From the NCBI GenBank assembly GCA_030041495.1, contig JASHNT010000090.1:28119-92118 (forward strand): DNA of 64,000 nt, written 5' to 3'. The notes below the pieces were generated by a model. That model saw only the letters and a program-made list of their open reading frames with translations, was not told where the DNA came from and did no database searches. A program made the translations under genes and the position numbers. Below are positions 63,494 to 64,000 of the stretch, piece after piece (the stretch's first letter is position 1; each line of letters begins with the position of its first letter). The stretch is from Bryobacteraceae bacterium. Lineage in GTDB: Bacteria; Acidobacteriota; Terriglobia; Bryobacterales; Bryobacteraceae.

Positions 63494-64000
63494 ATGCATC
63501 GGGCTGACTTGGCGGTTATCGCCGCATACCTGGCCGGGGTCACCTGGCTGGGAGCTCACTTCCGGGAGTCGCAGAAATCGCTGCGGGACTACTTTCTCGG
63601 CGGAAGGACCGCTCCCTGGTGGGCCATCGCTTTGTCGATCGTCGCGGCTGAAACCAGTACTCTGACGGTGATCGGCACGCCCTCGCTTTCCTTCCAAGGC
63701 GATTTCGGCTTTCTGCAAGTTGTACTGGGTTACCTCCTGGCGCGCATCGTCATCTCGATCCTGTTCCTGCCGGCCTACTTCCGCGGCGACCTGTTCACCG
63801 CATATCAGTTGATCGAGCGGCGCTTCGGCCATCGCGTACGCCGCCTCACCTCGGGACTGTTTCTGGTGCTGCGCGCGCTGGCCGAAGGCGTCCGCGTGTT
63901 CGCGATCTCGATCGTCATCTCCATCGTTCTCGGCACCGGCGAGATCGCCTCCATCGCCGCGATCCTGTGCCTGACGCTGTTCTATACATACGAAGGCGGC
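63494..64000 (+). CDS. Sodium:solute symporter (partial, runs off right edge)
   Basis: The frame from the ATG at 63494 stays open to the window end (169 codons). It reads as an SSS-family transporter: LAVIAAYLAGVTWLGAHF as TM1, SLRDYFLGGRTAPWWAIALS, the family motif region AAETSTLTVIGTPSLSFQGD, then VVLGYLLARIVISILFLPAY and YQLIERRFGHRVRRLTSGLF. The first residues match the family N-terminus, so the start is sound. Substrate cannot be told. It is absent from the track because it is truncated. Confidence 0.9.
   Translation, partial: MHRADLAVIAAYLAGVTWLGAHFRESQKSLRDYFLGGRTAPWWAIALSIVAAETSTLTVIGTPSLSFQGDFGFLQVVLGYLLARIVISILFLPAYFRGDLFTAYQLIERRFGHRVRRLTSGLFLVLRALAEGVRVFAISIVISIVLGTGEIASIAAILCLTLFYTYEGG

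Noticed and set aside
1-64000. CRISPR arrays, insertion sequences, prophage or rRNA genes
   Set aside because: No regular repeat-spacer pattern, transposase, integrase, phage structural gene or rRNA sequence was seen.

Overview
The window is about 64 kb of GC-rich bacterial chromosome. It is best read as an Acidobacteriota genome of the Solibacter/Bryobacter type. This is inferred from several lineage-typical families occurring together: a duplicated-permease ADOP (MacB/FtsX) protein, an SBBP-repeat protein with the Solibacter-type C-terminal domain, DUF1592/DUF1552 surface cytochrome-type proteins, an exported ankyrin protein, a carboxypeptidase-regulatory-like protein, and RG-rich linkers in exported proteins. 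No phage, IS element or CRISPR array was seen.

Layout. 1-3.7 kb (minus): an edge-truncated secreted protein, a broken hicBA toxin-antitoxin module placed between two copies of the lysC 3' end, then lysC (aspartokinase) and cmk (cytidylate kinase). 3.9-11.5 kb (plus): an MdtABC-like RND efflux operon with two permeases and no outer-membrane gene. 11.6-15.6 kb: a secreted glycine-zipper-like protein, an exported DinB-like protein, a NUDIX hydrolase, a Tat-exported LVIVD propeller, and a gene-free stretch with a GAF-domain relic. 15.6-19.3 kb (minus): tannase/feruloyl esterase, a second secreted esterase and pobA, a plausible route from plant aromatic esters to protocatechuate. 19.5-23.05 kb: a propeller histidine kinase and its NarL-type regulator. 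23.1-23.6 kb: an eroded AbrB/Doc toxin-antitoxin module. 23.6-30.4 kb (minus): five translationally coupled genes (DUF1592 haem protein, DUF1552 protein, dihaem cytochrome c, an unknown RG-rich protein, ankyrin protein). 30.6-37 kb: tetR with a probable operator, followed by a complete tripartite RND efflux set. 37.0-40.3 kb: tRNA-Ser(CGA), then hpnO and hpnR, two hopanoid-tailoring genes. 40.4-45.1 kb: SBBP-repeat protein and ADOP permease. 45.2-50.0 kb: a Tat-exported TPP enzyme, cytochrome c, an unknown secreted protein and a PQQ dehydrogenase. 50.1-54.1 kb: a MoxR ATPase overlapping an unrecognised 612-residue protein, a small secreted protein and an esterase. 54.1-57.8 kb (minus): smc with a His-rich insert. 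58.0-61.8 kb: a four-gene ABC exporter operon whose last permease carries a BamE-like loop. 61.8-64 kb: an exported repeat-like protein and an edge-truncated sodium:solute symporter.

Functionally the window is rich in envelope and periplasmic chemistry: three efflux or ABC operons, haem proteins, quinoprotein and TPP enzymes, secreted esterases and hopanoid modification. The best candidates for undescribed systems are the five-gene DUF1592-to-ankyrin operon, the exported TPP enzyme/cytochrome c pair, the MoxR/612-residue pair, and the ABC permease with the BamE-like loop. All assignments come from reading the sequence; no database search was run.
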